NCBI GenBank assembly: GCA_900772035.1
Contig: CAAGQE010000259.1
Coordinates: forward strand, 1 to 6,529
Origin: Candidatus Gastranaerophilales bacterium
GTDB lineage: Bacteria; Cyanobacteriota; Vampirovibrionia; Gastranaerophilales; Gastranaerophilaceae
Direction of reading: 5' to 3'
Length of the DNA: 6,529 bases
Below are positions 4,998-6,529 of this stretch, in pieces. A model generated the notes under the pieces. That model saw only the letters and a program-made list of their open reading frames with translations, made no database searches and was not told the origin of the DNA. The translations under genes and the position numbers were made by a program. The stretch's first letter is position 1; each line of letters opens with the position of its first letter.

Positions 4998-6329
4998 TTA
5001 GTGTAAATATCTCAAATATAAGTATGCGGAACTTAAAACGAGAGAGATGATCGTTGTCAAAATACCGTATTTTAAGAAACGCATAAATGAAATCGGGTGT
5101 CCTTTTGCAGCAGCGGTTTCGCTTACGAGAACGTTTGCGGCCGCGCCGATGATTGTTAAGTTTCCTCCGAGGCAAGCACCCAATGACAAAGCCCACCAGA
5201 GCGGGTGATGTCCTGAACCTGTGTATACGATTGTGTGTTGAACCTGATCGATAAGAGGTGCCATTGTTGCGGTGTAAGGAATGTTGTCGATAATACCTGA
5301 CAAAATACCTGAACCCCAAAGGATTAACATTGTTGAGCCTTCAAGGCTGCCGTGTGTGAATTGGATTAACTTATCCGCGAGGAATGAGATACCTCCGTTT
5401 GCTTCAAAACCGCCAATGATAATGAATAAGCCTACGAAGAAGAAGATTGTGAGCCATTCAACGTCTTTGTAGATTTCTTTCGGTTTTTCAAAGAGCAAGA
5501 GGAAACTTGCACCTGCGAGAGCGAAAACGTATGCTTGAATATGTGTGATATCGTGCGTTACAAAGCCTGTGATTACTAAGAGTAAAGTGATTACCGAGCG
5601 AATCATCAACGGCTTGTCTGTGATTGCACCGTCTGTGTTGAGGTTTGCAACGTATTGCATTTTTTCCGGAGTTGCTTTAACTGATTTTCTGAAGAGAAAA
5701 ATGAGAATTGAAACAACTGCGATAAAAATGATTGCTACTATTAGTGTCAATTCGTTTAAGAAATCGAGGAATGACAATCCTGCTTTGGTACCGATAATGA
5801 TGTTCGGAGGATCGCCGATTAAAGTAGCGGTTCCGCCGATGTTTGAAGCAAAAACTTCAATGATTAAAAACGGAATCGGGTCGATATCAAATTCTTTAGT
5901 GATGGCAAAAGTTATCGGAAGCATAAGAACGACTGTTGTAACGTTGTCGAGGAATGCCGATAAGATTGCCGTCAAGGCTGCAAGCGTGAAAAGGACGAGT
6001 TTGGCATGACCTTTGGTAAGTTTCAAAACTTTAAGAGCAAGCCATTTGAAAACACCGCTTTTGCTTGCGATGTTAACGATAATCATCATACCTATTAAGA
6101 GGAAAATGACTTCAAAAGAGATGTAGTCAAAAACATCTTTCACGTATTGATGAGTGGACGGATTAACGAAACCGTCAAATGGCAATAAGCCCAAAAGAAG
6201 TGTTAACGATGCACCAATGAGTGCAACGACGGACTTTTGGATTTTTTCGGTAGCGATTAAAATATAGGCAAGAACCAAAATCGACCCCGAAATAATCATT
6301 CCGTGAGATGTGATAAAATTTTCTAACAT
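4998..6329 (-). CDS. ArsB/NhaD-superfamily ion permease (SLC13/P-protein-like)
   Basis: A 443-residue polytopic inner-membrane transporter of the ion transporter superfamily that includes ArsB, NhaD Na+/H+ antiporters, CitM and the mammalian P protein. About 11-12 hydrophobic segments are visible, in two homologous halves. Each half has an Asp-Asn motif: SAFLDNVTTVVLMLP (Asp128, Asn129) and SGIIDNIPYTATMAPL (Asp348, Asn349). Each is followed by a Gly-rich substrate-site segment: ASNIGGTATLIGDPPN (161-176) and GACLGGNLTIIGAAAN (384-399). The first half most resembles P-protein/NhaD-type members. The substrate (Na+/H+, arsenite, dicarboxylate) cannot be told from sequence reading. The frame stays open upstream to a TTG at 6383, but I chose the ATG at 6329. 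It has AAGGA 10 bases before it and begins MLENFITSHG just before the first membrane segment, and the candidate -10 element lies downstream of the TTG. It is monocistronic. Confidence 0.92.
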   Translation of the reverse strand: MLENFITSHGMIISGSILVLAYILIATEKIQKSVVALIGASLTLLLGLLPFDGFVNPSTHQYVKDVFDYISFEVIFLLIGMMIIVNIASKSGVFKWLALKVLKLTKGHAKLVLFTLAALTAILSAFLDNVTTVVLMLPITFAITKEFDIDPIPFLIIEVFASNIGGTATLIGDPPNIIIGTKAGLSFLDFLNELTLIVAIIFIAVVSILIFLFRKSVKATPEKMQYVANLNTDGAITDKPLMIRSVITLLLVITGFVTHDITHIQAYVFALAGASFLLLFEKPKEIYKDVEWLTIFFFVGLFIIIGGFEANGGISFLADKLIQFTHGSLEGSTMLILWGSGILSGIIDNIPYTATMAPLIDQVQHTIVYTGSGHHPLWWALSLGACLGGNLTIIGAAANVLVSETAAAKGHPISFMRFLKYGILTTIISLVLSSAYLYLRYLH

Positions 6330-6339
6330 TGTTAATGTT

Positions 6340-6344
6340 TCCTT
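6340..6344 (-). promoter_or_regulatory. Ribosome binding site deciding the permease start
   Basis: On the minus strand AAGGA lies 10 bases upstream of the ATG at 6329. The alternative upstream TTG at 6383 has no comparable site. This supports the shorter protein. Confidence 0.6.
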
Positions 6345-6354
6345 GCTGTGTGTG

Positions 6355-6376
6355 TATACGCATGTATATTGTATCA
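6355..6376 (-). promoter_or_regulatory. Extended -10 promoter of the permease gene with overlapping dyad
   Basis: On the minus strand TGATACAAT (6376-6368) is an extended -10 element: TG, one base, then TACAAT (5 of 6 to TATAAT). There is no good -35 at 17 bases, as is common for extended -10 promoters. Transcription would begin near 6361. A perfect dyad TATAC-GCAT-GTATA (6355-6368) overlaps the probable start point and the edge of the -10, the position of a repressor operator. Both are inferences from a short AT-rich stretch. Confidence 0.45.
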
Positions 6377-6408
6377 CAAGCAAAAATGAGTATAGTTTTT
6401 TTATAACA

Positions 6409-6436
6409 AAAAAGAGGGTTTTTATGCCCTCTTTTT
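6409..6436. terminator. Bidirectional rho-independent terminator
   Basis: AAAAAGAGGG (6409-6418), an 8-base loop, then CCCTCTTTTT (6427-6436) forms a perfect 10-base-pair stem with A/T flanks giving a T-run on either strand. It lies 25 bases past the stop of the minus-strand gene at the right edge, whose transcript it most likely ends. It separates that gene from the permease promoter. Confidence 0.88.
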
Positions 6437-6461
6437 CGTATCATTTTGATTAATTCTTCGG

Positions 6462-6529
6462 TTATGCTTTCGGCATATCTTTTACCGTAAGAGCAATTCT
6501 GTGTTCTTGCGGTGTGAATTTTTTAATCA
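6462..6529 (-). CDS. C-terminal end of an unidentified gene (cut by window edge)
   Basis: On the minus strand one frame is open from the window edge to a TAA at 6464-6462, giving the residues IKKFTPQEHRIALTVKDMPKA. The composition is that of an ordinary soluble protein. The stop is followed after 25 bases by a strong terminator in the correct direction, which is the main reason to believe it. Twenty-one residues are too few to name a family, and the rest of the gene lies outside the window. Confidence 0.5.
   Translation of the reverse strand, partial: IKKFTPQEHRIALTVKDMPKA

Noticed and set aside
5545..6009. 154-residue plus-strand frame opposite the permease
   Set aside because: The complement of repetitive hydrophobic codons readily gives long open frames; no supporting start signal or motif.
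6330..6383. Extension of the permease to an upstream TTG start
   Set aside because: The extra 18 residues are not typical of the family, the ATG at 6329 has AAGGA upstream, and the likely -10 element lies downstream of the TTG.
6463..6477. TATGC-TTTCG-GCATA hairpin at the right edge
   Set aside because: A short weak stem without a T-run, within the end of a probable coding sequence; the nearby 10-base-pair stem explains termination.
1..6529. Defence island, toxin-antitoxin pair, CRISPR or mobile element
   Set aside because: No transposase, integrase, paired small ORFs, regular spaced repeats or terminal inverted repeats were found; all six long genes except the secreted one fit known families.

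Overview
The window looks like ordinary chromosomal DNA from an AT-rich bacterium. The coding sequences are tightly packed, AAGG-type ribosome binding sites are common, one gene carries a classical Sec signal peptide, and there are clear rho-independent terminators. Three traits make me lean, as inference only, toward a non-photosynthetic relative of cyanobacteria (Gastranaerophilales/Vampirovibrionia type) from a gut-like habitat: a matrixin-type protease with an HEIGHALGMWGH motif, an orphan NarL-type response regulator and low GC. Firmicutes or other AT-rich gut lineages are not excluded. No mobile element, CRISPR array, tRNA or rRNA is visible.

Left block (1-2249, plus strand): a compact four-gene operon. 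It begins with the 3' part of gmk (guanylate kinase, cut by the window edge). A Nif3/DUF34 dinuclear metal protein follows 2 bases later. Next comes an unrecognised secreted protein whose start overlaps Nif3 by 29 bases, and then rsmD (16S rRNA m2G966 methyltransferase). The spacing implies cotranscription and probably translational coupling.

Middle block (2246-3760, minus strand): a membrane-anchored matrixin-like zinc metalloprotease with TPR repeats. It converges on rsmD so tightly that one CTAG tetranucleotide provides the stop codon for both genes. It has a good sigma70-type promoter with 17-base spacing. A 309-base AT-rich divergent intergenic region separates it from the next gene.

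Right block: an orphan NarL/LuxR-type response regulator (4070-4783, plus) ends in a strong terminator. A 12-TM-like ArsB/NhaD-superfamily ion permease (4998-6329, minus) follows, with its own terminator and an extended -10 promoter. A bidirectional terminator and the last 21 codons of another minus-strand gene lie at the right edge.

The left operon is housekeeping (nucleotide metabolism, metal protein, ribosome modification) with an envelope protein inserted. The other three transcription units appear to be independent single genes. I do not see a convincing new multi-gene system. The items most worth a second look are the secreted protein inside the housekeeping operon, the unusual zinc motif of the TPR protease, the shared stop codons with hairpins nearby, and small dyads near promoters.
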